From Oxyruncus cristatus (lineage: Eukaryota > Chordata > Aves > Passeriformes > Cotingidae), in the NCBI GenBank assembly GCA_013399855.1, contig VXAY01002132.1:411867-475866 (forward strand): a stretch of 64,000 bases of DNA, read 5' to 3'. Below, piece by piece: positions 1 to 14,040 of this stretch (positions are counted from its first letter, which is position 1; the number at the start of each line of letters is the position of its first letter). Position numbers and translations under genes: made by a program. The notes under the pieces were generated by a model. It searched no databases. It was not told the DNA's origin and worked only from the letters and a program-made list of their open reading frames with translations.

Positions 1-3000
1 GACAAAGATGGAGCATTTCTATTTAAAATAATGACAGTCCTCAAGTTAATGTTTAATTAATAAACAGTAAAACACATTAATTTAATATTATGGGTCAGAT
101 AACACTCATGAAATTAATGAGCTGACTATTGTTAGTCTGTGAAGACCTGACAATTATCTTAAAGTTTTAACAGTGCTTTTTATTTAAGTTTATGTATCTT
201 AATGGAGTGAATTATCACCCTATTTGTGTGACTGATTTCTTCCCCCCCAGTCCATATCCACTTCCACCAGTCCCTGTAGTTTCTAGGCCAGCAGCTGTGT
301 CTTCTGTCATGTTTGAGAAGTGAGTGAATGAAGACACAAGAGCTGTATAACATGTGTCACACAGACTTGCAGTTCCAAGTCATTCTTTGCTGCAGGATTT
401 GGAAGGAATGTCGGTGTGTCACGGTGTGATCACTCAATTAAATCCTCTCACAAGGTATTGCCAGGTCTCAAGCTCCTTAAGCAGAGTAACCCACTGAGAT
501 CTGTGGCCAAGCCACCGAAGCCACAAAACAATTTATCCACCCCCATCCTGGGCAGTCCTGGGTAAGGAAGGACCTGTATTTATGTCTTGAATGTTCCAGA
601 AAGAGGGACTGGGGACAAAGCAAGGGGAGGAGCAGGGAGGAGGACTGGGGTGCACACAAGGCGCTGTCACAACTTGCTGGTGTTTCGTGGGGCTGGTGGT
701 TTCCTTTGGAGATTATCCCGCTGCAACAGCCCGTTGCTCTGCCCCACCATTTGTGTGAAGTGTGATATTCATTTCCTGGCTCCTGCTGGCCCCTCGACAT
801 TTCATGTACCAGTTAACAACACAGCCATTTCAGCCAGAGAAATCACTCAGCTCGGCTGAGGGATCCCTGTCTTCCTCACAATAATCCCTCTGTGACATAA
901 CAAACCCGTGGGTTTATATCACTTTCTCAAGGAAGCTGCAATTTATTTTTCTTGTGCTAAAAGCTCTATGTGACTGACAGCAAAAAAAATCCTTACAAAT
1001 GGCTTTTTTGCTACTTCTGAAAGTTGCACTCAATTCTGAACTTTCCATTCTACATAAGCAATCCCATGAATACTGACAAAAAAGGAGATATGCTGATAAC
1101 TCTGCAAACACAGGGAAGTCTTTTAAACTATGTTTACTGCTTTTAGCATTTAGAAAGGTCTTATCTTGAGGTGCATAAATACATAGTTCCTCTCTCCAGA
1201 ATGAACAGACGACAATATTTGCCATTCTAAACCAGAATGCAAACAGTTGCTATTTGTTACATATCTCAAGCCAACACCTTACCCAAAAGAAATAAGGGCA
1301 AACTTCTTGAATAAAGAAATGGAAAGCTCATTGATTGTCATTTTTGTTTTAAATATACGTTAAATTCCCCAGTCAAAGCTTAAAGACAGAAAAGGAGATA
1401 AAAATTGAAAGGTACATGTTATGAGCCAGGACCTTCATCATTCCTGTGCCTGAAAGTCCAGAACCACTTCACTGAACTGTCCCATCTTATCCCCATGTGA
1501 AGCCCTTTTTCTCTTACTCATTTTTCTATAAATGATATTTTCTTCTTATTTTTTTTCAGCTTCTCACATCAATATGTGCAATGTACATGTACAATTTATA
1601 AATATACAATTACAATTTACAAATGTGTAATTCCTGTACATTTTAAAAAACCAGTTTTCACCTTTAATATCTTCCCACCTTCCCAGGTTCCTATGGAATG
1701 AGAGAATGGATTTAAAAAAAAAAAATGAGAGCAGGATTTAAAAAAAAAAATATGCTGCAAATAAACATTTAGAATAAGCTGAAGAAAACCATCTCCTGGA
1801 CTTTGGAAATTTGTTTGGAATATTAGGCAAAGAGGATTTTGAGCTTAAAGAAAATATAATGAGATTGAAATTGTCAATGACAAGACAGAATTGGTTCTAT
1901 TTCTTTTTTCTCTCACCACTGATGTTAATAAAGTGACCTGAGAGCTGTTTCCTTCAACAAATAAATATTCCACAAAGTAATTTTATCAGAATACACCTTT
2001 CGATGCCTGTAAACAACCTCTCATGTTTTGCAGGGCCGTTGGAAGACAAACACAATTACTTTTCATGTCCTATGAGTGAACTTTTCTGCAGCCACAAGTG
2101 GCACATGTGGCTGAACATGCAGATTGTTCCAAACTCTGCCATGAGGGTTCAGAAAGGAGGAAACAATAAGTTACAGTTCTGCTTAGAGACAGAATTTTAC
2201 TTCTTGAACGCAAAACATCTGAAAAGATTCTGTCACCCACACTCAGTGTCGACCAACCCCTCCTCTGCTTAACTTGCCCGAAAGTGCTGCCCCAACTCAC
2301 CTACGAGGGAAATAATCAAGATTTGCACTGCCAAGACCAAGGGCAGAGACCCGACAAGGTTCTGTGAATGTCCTGGCACTTGGCTGAACAGCTGGGAAAT
2401 TCTGCTTTTAAAGGTCTGTCTCCCTGAGCTCAGGCAGCGTTAAACATTACAATTTGATAATCGCTGTGCTGCAACCTTTTATTAAATTCTGGATCCACCT
2501 GTGGGTTGGGATGGCTCTAAGATTGATTGCCCACTGGCTTCTCCCGTTTTTCATCCGCTGGAGCAGTCTCCAGCCTGGCTTCTCAGGATTCAGAACATAT
2601 TTCTGATTGTGATTCACAGGCCAGGCCACTGAACAGAATTGGAGCCGTTGGAGCTACTTTGTGACAGGTTTGCAAAGAAACCAACCTTATGCTGCGTATT
2701 CATCACTACCTCTGCCCTCCATTGTGGGAACAATTACCTGCAGCATCACTGCTTTGCTGTGATAAACAACAGCAAGGGAACAGGAGGAAAAAAAAAAAAG
2801 AAAAAAACCCCAAATCAACAAGCCTACCCCTTTAGTAACATTGCAATGTACTGTCTGGCACTTTGACTGTTGACAAAATTAAAAAACCAAGCAGAACCAT
2901 ATCGTAATACTACCCTTCCTAAAGCACTATGCCTTTGAAACATGAAATTCTAATGTATCGTGCCAAATTTAGTGATCATGATAAATAGAGCTATATATCA

Positions 3001-5230
3001 AAATTGTTCTTTTAACGTATTTGAACAGCTCCATCAAAAGCACAGAAAAATATGCATGCAGGAGAGATCACCTTCTTGCTAAGACGGTTCTTCTTGCTAA
3101 CTCATTAGTTCTCATTCATTTCCTTCTTGCTTCTAAAAGCAATCCTGGAAAGCAAATTAAAGTTCACTTTTACATCCACACTCCTTAGACCAGCAAGTAA
3201 CCCTTTATGTCCTGTTATAAACCTAATCCTTAATGGTCACTGAAGTTCTGAGCATCAGGATGGTGGAACATGATCCAAAAACTAAGTCATGGAGGCTGTT
3301 TTTCTTCATTTGTGTTCATACTATTATACTGACTCATGCTCAGATCAAATTCGGAACTGAAACGATTTTTTTTCAGTTGACTTCTTCGATATTTTTTTTA
3401 AACTGGCTGTGAAGGTTTTAAGAGGTCTATTTATGGCAATTTGTCTCTTCACAACAGTAAACAAGCTGGACAAATTGAGAGTCTCTAGACAACAGAAGTC
3501 TCCGATGGAACTGGGAGATGAAAACATAAACACTTATATTTTTAAAAGCTTTAATTTTTAAAAGCCATCTGCAGATTAAGGCAACTAATGAAATCGATGT
3601 ACACACATCCATACATTTGGGAAGTTCCTGGGATATACTGAGGCCAGCCCTCTGGGGCTGCCACAGCACTAAACAATGTCCCATGGCTGTCACACATGAC
3701 TGCCCCTTAAAAAAATCCAATATATTCAAGACATACATGAATGGAAGGTGCTGAGTGGAAAACAGGGGGAATCAAGGCTCATATTTCATAGATAGGTATC
3801 TTTAATTAAATTTTGCTCCATTTATTTACTGCTATGGATAGCAGCATTAGATTACTCCAAATTTATGTAAACGCAGGCAATGATTTTAGTAGGTGGTGAA
3901 AACTATATCTGCCCTTAACTGCTTCCTAATAATATTTGTGCTGCTCAGTTAATATTGGCTGTTTAAGATCTTTCAGCTAAACTTGCTATATAAATCAGTA
4001 AGCAAAATGTGGAGTAGTTATCATGGATAATTCACTCAGTGTATGAAGTCTCAGTCCTAATGTCATCTTTTTTAAAATTTCTGTAGGGTAACCTGAGTAA
4101 ACTCAGCTAACTAAAAGGGAAGCAAGCCCCCAGAAATTTGCTTTAACCAATATATGCAATGATCTTCATGAAACGTGCTTTATATTTATGTGTCTGGTAC
4201 AAAGTAGTTGGAAAATAACACGGTTTTCTCTTTGAGATTGGAATTCACTTTTACAAAGAAATCTGCACTGCACAGAACTTGCCAAAAGGCTCCTCTTTAA
4301 TATTGGGAATAAATCCCATTAGTCTTGTAATGAGATAATGAGAGAAAACATTAGTACATAAAAAGCCACCCATAAAAAATACCCGGGTTTTTATGTAGTG
4401 AAACACATGTTCTTTGCTGTCTCCTTTATCCATACTTTTAGCAAAATATCCACATGTACTGCTGCACTATAACCTATGACAAACTTAGTAATTTCCATAT
4501 GTTCACCAAAACTAGGGTTTCATACTTATTAGATGGTAGAAGTTCAGGAAAAATCCAGAGTGTAACTGCAATAAACTAAATCTGAAATTCAAGGTAAACA
4601 AAGCATTTTCAAGTAAATTGTTGAGCCACTACAGCTTTTCCATGGATTCTGGTAAAAATGACATTAATGCTCCCTGCTTAATCTAGCAAGGAAAAAAAAA
4701 TAACTAGGATGTAAATATAAACAAAAAGACCTCTGGTGATTTTCTTTCACATGTCAATAATTTTGCAAGGCTCCAGAGCACTGAGGCAAGAGCTGAGAGT
4801 GAAAAGCCAGCGATGAAACAACTCCCTTGCCATCCCTGCCTCACAACACCCAGCAGCACTGTTAACGCTCTCCATTTCACCCAGGAGCAGTAAAGCCACA
4901 TTTTTTGGAATGTCCACATTATGCCAGGATTATATAAAAATAGATGATGAAGCAAAAAGGAGATAGATTTAGCCCTGCTGTCCTGCAGTAGCTGCCATAA
5001 TTGCACAGCCAGCTCATTATAGCAAGTCAGTCCCTTGAGCCTCCCATGTCCCAGTTAAGCGACAGTAATAGAAAGCAGCTGTATGAGGACATTAGGTCAG
5101 CAGAATCATTAGCCCCGAAAATTGCATCACCATCACTCCTCTGCAGCAGCCAGGCCTTCACACACCATCAGGCTCCTAAACAGCAGGTCAAACATGATGA
5201 TGAACTTAACCCGGTAACTCCATTAACAGT
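1..5230. other. AT-rich non-coding DNA, no gene seen
   Basis: No host exon, RNA gene or classifiable repeat was recognised here. The first 150 bases are rich in TAAT/ATTA cores, as often seen in conserved non-coding elements of vertebrate gene deserts. A somewhat GC-richer patch lies at about 480-860. Short A-tracts occur near 1710-1750 and 2790-2810. All open reading frames are about 120 codons or shorter, unrelated in content to any protein I know, and consistent with chance in AT-rich DNA. Confidence 0.7.
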
Positions 5231-6270
5231 GGCCTGTGGCTCGGAGCTCCCGGGGAGCCCACACCCCTGGAAACTCCCAGGGGGTTAATGAATTTTGGCT
5301 GTCACCCTGTGCCCTCAGGTCCACCCACCCTGGGGCTGTACTGGGCACCAGGCAGAGCTGACTGGAGAAGTGCCAGTGTCCACGGGAGGGATGTCCCATT
5401 ACCTTCGGCTTCTTCAAGGTCTCATTGCCTCTGTCTGGATAAAGGCACCCCCATAGCAGGGATGTCCCAGGTCTGCCCTCATGGGCCACGGGAAGGTGAC
5501 ACTGCCAGCAGCCACTGCCACAGCAGTGACAGGTCCCACGCTTGTCCAGCTTGTGTGCACACAGGAGCAGAGGGAGACACCTGAGTCCCACATGTGTGCG
5601 ATGGAGCAGCTGGCTGGGTCAGCTCTCACGGAGTTCACACAATATTCTGAGTTGGAAGGGACCCACAAGGGTCATCAGGTCCAAATCTGATCTGAATGGT
5701 CCATACAGGGATTGACAAGAGCTGGGCAGTGAGAGAAGATCACCAGCCATGGGTATCACCTGCTCTAAGCTGCAGGGAGCCCACTGGAGATCCCCTCTGA
5801 AATAAATCATTCTAGGAACACATCCCCAGGAGAAGAGCAGCTGCACCACTACACGTTCCCAGTTTTCAGAGGGTTTGGAGCTGTGCGTGGGTTTGAGGGA
5901 CGGCGACGGGAAACAGCACAAAGTGTGGGCCAGATCCTGGAGCGACAGCCATCACTTGGCTGCACTGCTGCCAACTGCCAGAAGAACCAGCCTGGTACAC
6001 ACCCGAACGCCCGTATTCCAGGGGGATGTGCTGCCTCTTCCATCATTTACCCACCTGTGCTCCGAGGCCGTGAGGCACAGAAATGAAGGCCAAGCTCTTT
6101 GCCAGTGTTGCTGTGCATTCTGATTAAAAAGAAGCCTGTGAAGGTTTCCTGAGGTCCGGATGCTCATTCCCACCTTTCCCAGGGGAGAGCCTCCCCAGAG
6201 GGCCGAGGGCGTCCGCGGTGCTTGGGCAAAGCAGGGCCCTGCCTTTGTGGTCGGGATGAGTTTCGGTCAG
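5230..6270. other. GC-richer non-coding patch containing a SINE
   Basis: Base composition rises here compared with the flanks, and CpG is moderately enriched at about 5880-6270. By eye that CpG density is only around half of the expected value, so it is not a convincing CpG island. Several short open frames overlap on both strands, as expected where stop codons are rarer, and none shows recognisable domains. The only identifiable element is the minus-strand SINE at about 5635-5725, annotated separately. Confidence 0.6.
5635..5725 (-). repeat. TguSINE1-like SINE fragment (tRNA-Ile head, CR1-type tail)
   Basis: Read on the minus strand, the sequence runs from a degraded tRNA box B (CTTGTCAATCCC, complement of 5708-5719) through CTGTATGGACCATTCA. 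It then enters the CR1-type tail CTTGTGGGTCCCTTCCAACT and ends with CAGAATATTGTGTG. Joining the 3' half of a tRNA-Ile-like gene to a CR1 3' tail is the known layout of TguSINE1, a SINE mobilised by CR1 LINEs and described in passerine birds. The tRNA 5' half and box A are not recognisable, so the copy is truncated or badly diverged. A faint match to the tRNA 5' part may continue to about 5775. The alternative is a plain CR1 3' end, but the box B side argues against that. Confidence 0.72.
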
Positions 6271-9200
6271 AAAAGCAACAACCCTTCTATCAATGTCAAA
6301 GACTAAATAAGTTTGACTATATGCTGATGTTCTTCAAATTGTTTCTACTAGCAATAGTTCTGGATGGTTTGTTTTTGGGAAATTAATGATGATACACCAA
6401 GGTCGTTGTACCTCTGCTGTAGCGAACAGATGTTAACATATTAGAGCCACCGGCCTGTGCTGCACCAGGGTAGAGCTAGTCCTGCTTGTCAGAGCATGAG
6501 CTGAGGCAAAACCAGCCACACAAAACAGCCCAGTCTAATAAATTCAGTCTAAAATGCAAACATTTGAAGAAAAGAGCTCCTGCACTTTCAAAAGCCATTA
6601 CTCTGTATCATCCTCATCAAAACACACCACTCATTTTTTTTTTAAATCAACCCGGAGCTAGGAGAACAATAAGAAACCAAATCTTTTTTTCCTCTCAGCA
6701 GTACAGACCATTTTCAATGCCATTTGTAAGCTGCCTATTTATCCCTGACATTCACAGCCAGAGTATATCTCCAGATCATGTCGCTCTGTGAGGTAGAAAT
6801 AATCAAGTATTTTTCCATCTTTTTGCTGGAAGGACTCAGAGCTGGTTGTGTTTATCCATAGCTCTGTTAAACTGGTGTGAGACTATTGTGGTGAACTGCA
6901 TAGGAGTAAGACATCCCAAAGACAGCAGTCAGTATGGAAGGCAACAGCCTCACGACTGGGAGGACTAAGTCAGATTTTTATTAAACTGAAATAAACACTT
7001 TCTTCTTTATAATCTCATAGCAACAATACCTTTGCAAGTGCATTAAAAAAGGGGCTGGGGATAGATCAGCATGATGAGAGCAGTGAGATACTTCACTGGG
7101 ACCCAGCAATACACAGGTCCTTTACTTCACAGGGAAGTTTAAGGTTTTTGGTCAGTATTGTTAAGTTTTAGCTACCTAAAGCACTTCCTCTCAACTAATT
7201 TTAGTATATTTGGGGAATATTACCTTAAGATGAATTACACAAAAGGCACTAATGCACTAAGACTTATCTACAAACAGTATAAGTGCCATGTGTCAGAAAA
7301 TTCAGAATTTTGAGTCACATTTTTAAATATATAACTTCTGACAACAAGACAGTCACTGGAGCTGGGAAATGGATAGCAATTCTTCCATCATCCTGGCCCC
7401 AAACAGGGGACTTAACATCAGCACAGCTTGAAAGTCCATTTAAACTGTGACAGGGCTGTAAAAAGCCCTTAACAGAAGCATTTCCTAAGAGAAAGTCTCA
7501 TCTGTCTCTAAGCTACAGCTGTTGTTTATTCAGTACCGATAGGCATACAAAATAAAGGGCTGTATCACTCAGTCTCAAGCCCACATGGAAGCTATTTAAA
7601 ACCCTTTAGTCCCGATTTCTCACCATCAGTAGGTTTATACCCGTCTCTTGGCTGTGTTTAATACTGCAAACCTCCTTTCCTGTGAACTATGCCAGTCAAG
7701 GGATTTGAAACTTCCCCCATAAATGCTCCCTCGGTGCAGCACGAGCCAACTCTGCAGCCTCCTCTGCCACTTCTGGCCATTACCCAGAGCTCCTTGACAC
7801 AACAGTTATTAGAATTCTTCACGTTTATGAATATGAAAAGACTTGTAATCCTCGGAGTGAAAGATCACTGCAAGAGATGTTCAAAATTTCCTAAGGCAGT
7901 AAGAAAACAGTGCAATGAATTAAGTGAAATACCTTAAATGTGGACACTACTGAAAGCCTTCAATTAGGAAGCAGAAACTATCAATAAGTAACACTTATTC
8001 TCTTCATGAGAGGATCCTCTGGCTTTAAAGGTTGGTTAAAAAGCAGGATAACATACAGGTAATATCCTGCGCGTTTCAGAATTTAAATCTGAGCAATGCA
8101 ATGAAACACAGTTACAAGTGGTGTCCCTCAAGGGTCCTGCAGAAGTGGTTCTGTCTTTTGGAATCTTCACTGTGTCCAAAAGACATTAAAAAATAGATCA
8201 GCTTTTCTATAAGTTCTCTGCTCTAGGATTTATGCACAGTGAAAGATAAAAAAAATTAGGAAGTCCATGTAAATGCTTTCCAATTCCAAGGTATCCCTTA
8301 AACACCATTGATCAGAATATTCCAATACTAAATCAGGTCTAGTTGAAACCTCCTTTGAAAGCAGATGAAAGCTCTCCTGTCTGTGAACACTGAGTCAGGT
8401 CCTTACATCTGTTTAGACAAAGGGAATATTACAGGGCTCTATCAGTTCAAGATGATAGTCCAGCAAAAAAAACCCCAACAAACACAGTCTGGAGGGAGAA
8501 GCCACATCAATATGAAATAAATGCAAATTCAGTTTCACTTAAAGGAGATTTTAGTGGTAAGTTGCCATTTTAAAATAAAAAGAACACGAAAGCATCATTG
8601 AAGCAACGCAGAATGCACCAAACTACTGCCAGTGGAGCAGGAGAGCAAAAGTGCTCACTGATATGGAAAAGCACAGTGTGCCTTGGCCCCTGGAAAACTG
8701 CACTGTATGGAACTTGTGGGTACAGGTTGGCTAAATGTTTTCCTCTGGTATTTATTTAATTCTAAGGGAGGTGAGTGCTCTAAACAAGGGGCAGGTTATG
8801 AGGTGATGTTTCAGGAGCAACCAAAAAATTAACCCAAGCCCTGTACCAGAGCAGCCAGGGCTGAGGTCTCAGACTAACAGCAGTAGTTCCTAAGACAGTG
8901 GTGATGTTTAGTACAAGCCTTGGCATCTCAGGCAATTTCTACTTCAGCTGTTACTAAGAAACAAACAGTACGAGAGTTCTGCTTCTCACTTTTGTTCCTC
9001 TGAGTAATCATCCCCATTATTCCCCAGGCTAATAAAAGGAGGCTGTCACCTGGGATTTGATTTCAGATTCCAGGCTGTTTGTTATCCCTGCAGTGCTGTG
9101 GGTGCCCTTTTACTCAGGGACCCCCACACCCAGAGTCAGGCTCACGTAAAGGAACCCCTGGTTATAAGGGGCTTAGGGGCTGCTGCTAGAAGACAAATTG

Positions 9201-12200
9201 GCATTATCTTGTAAATTGTAGCTCAAACACTTCTCTGAATCTTGTTCCCATGGCTGAGAGAAGTTTAGGCATCCTGACAAATCTAGAAATCCAAGAAAAC
9301 AGTCTCAGCTCTGTGGGCAGGTGTGAAGGGCAGGGGATTGCCTGGAATCAATCCTTAGTGGAAGTCCTGCAGCACTAAACGCTGCTCTGAGGTGTTGGAT
9401 GTGTGTGTGCGTGTTACCACCAGCCTCTCTTAAAAATGGCTTGTCTCTCTACACCAGTGTTCCCACAGTCCCTATGGTTAATTCTTTATTTCTCAATCAA
9501 GAATTCGTGGAGGTTAGGGTGACGTTGCTGCAAGCACCCTCCCAGCCCAGCGATGGAAACAATGCAATGCAAATACCGCTCCAGAAACACCAACCAGCCT
9601 CTCCTTGTTTGGCGAAACTTAAATCCTGCCTGCCTCAACTCACCTACCAGTAAACAAACAGGCCTCTCTCTGCACTGCAGTAAATCCCTCATCTTGCAAG
9701 AAAATTAAATGTGCCATGGAAATGGTGGTGGTTTTGGTAAGTGCACGCAGACATTTCACTGCGACAGTGCTCGCAAAGATGCACTGAATGCAACTATGCT
9801 TTCCCCCTTGGAAAACAGATTTCAAAACGCCAACAAATGTTCAGAAGTTTAGCACAGTTAATGCATTTCATAGCCCGTATCAGTAAACTACATATCCTCC
9901 TGTTGCATTTCTCCTAATTCCTGTCATTTATTTTAAAAGTCTATAATGAACACTTACTATTGAGGATCCATTTGTTCCTCACTTTTTCCATTTAACTCAG
10001 TGATTGCAACCTCTCTTATTTCCTTTGGTGCTGAAAAGCACTTTTACAGCATAACCAACGCAACATATTTGCTAGATTTTTACTAATTAATTTTCCGTGA
10101 ACTTTTCAGCGTTAAAAAAAAAAAAAACAAAAAAAACCCCCAAACACCAAAAACACGTTTCTGCATGAAAAATGACTTCTATTTTCTCCATTTCCTTAGA
10201 AATTTACATTCTGAGCTCATCTGTGCCACATATTCTTTATGGGTAATGAGCAAGGCATCCTCACTTAGCTGTCACTGAGGCAGTGAAATGTTTACAGTGT
10301 GAGCTTTGGAGATTCTGGCAGCTTAGATTCTGAGAATATTTCTTATTCAGGACAATAAGCATTGCCCTAAATTTCTCTTGCACATGAAGAGAAAGGGATT
10401 GATTTGAAGAATCCTTGAACTTTGTTGACTCATAGTAAAGCTGTTTTAAGAAAGGTTAATTCAGACACCTCATGCTCATGATCTGTTTCTTGTGATGTGG
10501 CAAAGTCTGTTCTAGTCCCCTTAACATCTTGTAGAACTTCTTGGGAAACTAGAAGATGTCAATTAATGGAGAGACAAGTATCTTCACTGGGAAGTTTACA
10601 AACAACATACACGTAGTATAACTTCAAGTGTATTCTCCCACCATATTTACTCTGTAACATTTAAGGGATACACTACAGACAGAAAAGAGAAACCTCAGGC
10701 ATGAATCTCCTGCCAGTTTTGTGCAGGAAATTTCACTAACCCATGGAAAACATTTCTCTTTAATTACCTCTCTGAAGTCATTCTTTCGCAAAGTACATAA
10801 GAATATACATGTTTTAAAGATTATGTTAAGATGTCATTTCTGAGCACGGGTCCAGTCACAGGCTTACAATGACATGCTAAAGCCTGTGGGCTTTATTGAA
10901 CCAGGGCCTGGAAAAAAAATGATCTTTTATCCTTCCTTCTCAGAAAGCCTCATATAGTTTGAATAAATCTTTGCAATGTAACCAAAAGAATCTCACACGA
11001 GATCATCTCTCATTGAAGTCCCAACATCCAATTCATGTAGATGCAGCTGGAAGGTTATTGCTGTCAAGTTTTGCACTTGGGCTATAAAAGACAAAAAAAG
11101 GGACTGATTTGCTCAGCAGAAAGGAGAACAGTGCCTGCCTTGCCTTCTGCAAACTTCTCCTTGCTAAGCTCAGCTCCTCAATTAACCTGAGCCTACGCAA
11201 ACCTACGGGGATTGTTTTCTGTAATCAATCAAATTTCCAAGTGTAATTATTAACACAGTCTTTAATTAAAGGAATCGTATCATTTGGACACATTCTAAAG
11301 AAAAGTCACTTATTGAACGTTAACAATCCAAGTGCATCCAGTGCCTTCTTGAGTTCTGACTTAGAAAAATCTGGATTAGTTCTCAAAGTTCTTCTCTGTA
11401 GTTACTATTTCTAAATGAACTTTTAAAATACATTTAAACCTACATTTTCAGCATATTACTCTAAAATGACCATCAGCAATAATTGCATTTTGTAGAATGA
11501 GGCAACTTTTGCCATTTTAGGTGTGCTGGTGCCACGACTTTTCTGATATTTCAACAGTTCTATCGCTTATCTTATTTCTCTTAGAAATCTATACCAAGAA
11601 AAAGACACTTTTAGTGCCTAAAGTACTGGCAGAGTGGGTGGAATAGCAAACCTAAGCCTTCCCAGATGTACATGAAAATCCCCATCTAAAGCAGGATTGC
11701 TATCAGACAAGTAACACCACCAATTAACCTGTGGTTCAGTAACACCTTGATAATAAATGAAATAACGTAAAGCTATTTCCTGCCAATCCTAGAGCCCCCC
11801 AGCCTTTCTAAATTTCCATATTAAGTTGACAAAAGTGAATCTCTCGTGTCTGACCCGGCAGTTCTGAATACACAAACAGGATTCCAGTCTTGTCCCTGAT
11901 ATCACCGGTTTTGACACTATGCAGTCACTGGAAAAGTCCTTTCAGAGTAAATCCTCAGAGGGCCAGAGAAAGAAGAAGTTTCTCCAGTCTGTGCCAATCC
12001 CTGGACTTTTGAGGGTTCACTACAATACAACTACTCAGCAGCAAAGGGAAAAAAAAGGCAGGGTTTTGTGAGCAACAGGAAATGGCACCTGGTATTTCTT
12101 TTAGTAAACCTAATGTCCCTCTACCTGAAGGGGAACACAATTTAGAGTAATTATAGCAATAGTCAGCAGATAAATGATTTATAATAGATTTTCATACAAT

Positions 12201-14040
12201 AGCGCCAGATCTTCAGAAAGGCTGCTGAGGACCCTGACAGAGATGACAAAATCAAAGCGAGCCAGAAACTAGCAGGAGATCCAGTCAAGATAAAAAGGCT
12301 ACACAAGGCAATCAATTATCATCTCTAGTCTTAGTTTTTGAGGTCTGTGTTCTCTATTTGCAAAAAACAGAGATGCAAATATCTTGAACCCAATGTGAAG
12401 AAACCAAGGAGTCCAATTTTCCATACAACTGTGTCCAAAAATCAGAAGAACAAAGTGTTATGTTCCAATTCTAAGTTCAGTTTGGAGAGACTGATTCAGA
12501 GTCAAACCTATGCAGCAAAGTTAATAACCTTCTGCACCACGTTTCAATTAAGATTCATACATTTTACCCCTGAAATTTAGCTTTTCTCCTCAGAGTCTCT
12601 GAGATTCCAGACTTTCCCATTCCACCGGAGAGGAAAACTCCACGTTGATGATGCACAAAAGACAATCATAACAAGTCACAAATAAAAGAGGTACAACAAA
12701 ACACCCGAGGTACATTTAAAACATAAATTAGTCTTTAATTTATATTAAAAACATGAGGAAAAGTTAAAGCCACCCTTAGACACAGCCACTTATAGTACAA
12801 GAAGTGAGGCATCCTCTGCATTCTGGTGACCAAGAATTTTCTATAAAGAAATATGGGATAAAAATTCTACAAGAAACTGATTCAATTTTAATTCTGTCTG
12901 CATTTAGAGCATGATATAAATTCCAGGTTTTTAGTTTTTAAAAAAAAAAAAAAAAATCCTATTTTTCCCTACCTGGGAGATTTGAGAGATTTATTTCCTA
13001 GAAAGTATTACACAATTAAATTATTTTTTACTGCTGTGTAGGCTACAGAAAACCAATTGTCAGAGAAATACTTCACATTTTTCTCCAAGTTGTTTTTCTG
13101 TGCAAAGAGAATTGAAAATAATTAAAACATTTCCCTTGATGTCCCTATTGTAAACGATGCCAGGAAAGTCTGACTAGCAGAAAACCTGTTTATTGATTTT
13201 TCTTGTCTTTTTACTTGTGAAGAGACTTATTCCATTTCTTCTTTCAAGGAGGGATTCACTGATAGCCATTATCCTGTTGTTGGAAAGGGAGGAAGCTGAA
13301 TCTTCTCTATATTATTCCTCTGTACTCATTTTTTACATGTTACTTGTTAGTGGAAATCTTGTAAGAAGGCTCATAATAAAGGAATGAGAAAAATCAGAAA
13401 ACTTGCCTCATTACCAAAATAATTATGTCTATCCAATTGACGCTACCAGACCTAATTGGGCAAAAAAAAAAGTCAATTTGGAAGACTGAAGTGGCATAAA
13501 AAGAAACTTTCTTAGTGGTGATTATCAGAAAACTTCCCTGTTGTAATAGTGAATTAAATATTGTGGGCACAGGCTTTGATTGCCTGGACAATGCCACTGA
13601 TTACATATTAATTTACCATGAAAAACAAACCTGCTTTAATCCAACCTCTCACTTTTTTAACACCATATGAAGCAGAACTATAGAATGTTCCAAGTCCCCC
13701 TTTGCCCAAAAGGATTCAACGACCTCCCCTCCATGTGAGTTATTTCTCTTTGCCTCTGAAACCCAGATTACTTTACACGAACAGTTCAGAGAGCAATCAG
13801 GTAAGGAGCATCCCAGGGCATGAGAACTGAAAGAGCAAGAGGAGACCCAGCTGCTGGGTGAGCTGGAGGAAGGTGTTATTTAACCCACTGGGCCACCATC
13901 AGCATCATTCCCGAAGCCACCGTCACTCATGGCATCGTTAAGTAGTTCTGTGCTGGAATAACAGCACAGGCTGAAGCGATGAGGGAAATCAGCTACAGCA
14001 AGTCAGCAAAGCACCTAAACCGAGCAGTGAAGTTACACAC
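6271..14040. other. Non-coding DNA, no gene seen
   Basis: This is mostly AT-rich intergenic or intronic sequence. No coding exon, RNA gene or identifiable transposon was found. Low-complexity pieces include an A-rich and then C/A-rich tract at about 10114-10155 and an A17 run at 12940-12956. Small GC-richer stretches, for example about 8830-9180, contain no recognisable motif beyond chance open frames. Confidence 0.65.
12940..12956 (+). repeat. Poly(A) tract, A17
   Basis: This is an uninterrupted run of 17 A. No upstream gene-like sequence and no flanking target-site duplication were noticed, so I treat it as a simple repeat rather than the tail of a retrocopy. Confidence 0.9.

Noticed and set aside
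5223..6173. Dense overlapping open frames on both strands as a possible gene
   Set aside because: The patch is GC-richer, which lengthens chance frames in all registers. No domain, splice pattern or start context supports coding, and part of it is a SINE.
5880..6270. Possible CpG island
   Set aside because: A hand count gave about 17 CpGs in 390 bp, roughly half the expected number, so it is far weaker than the island at 43040-43410.
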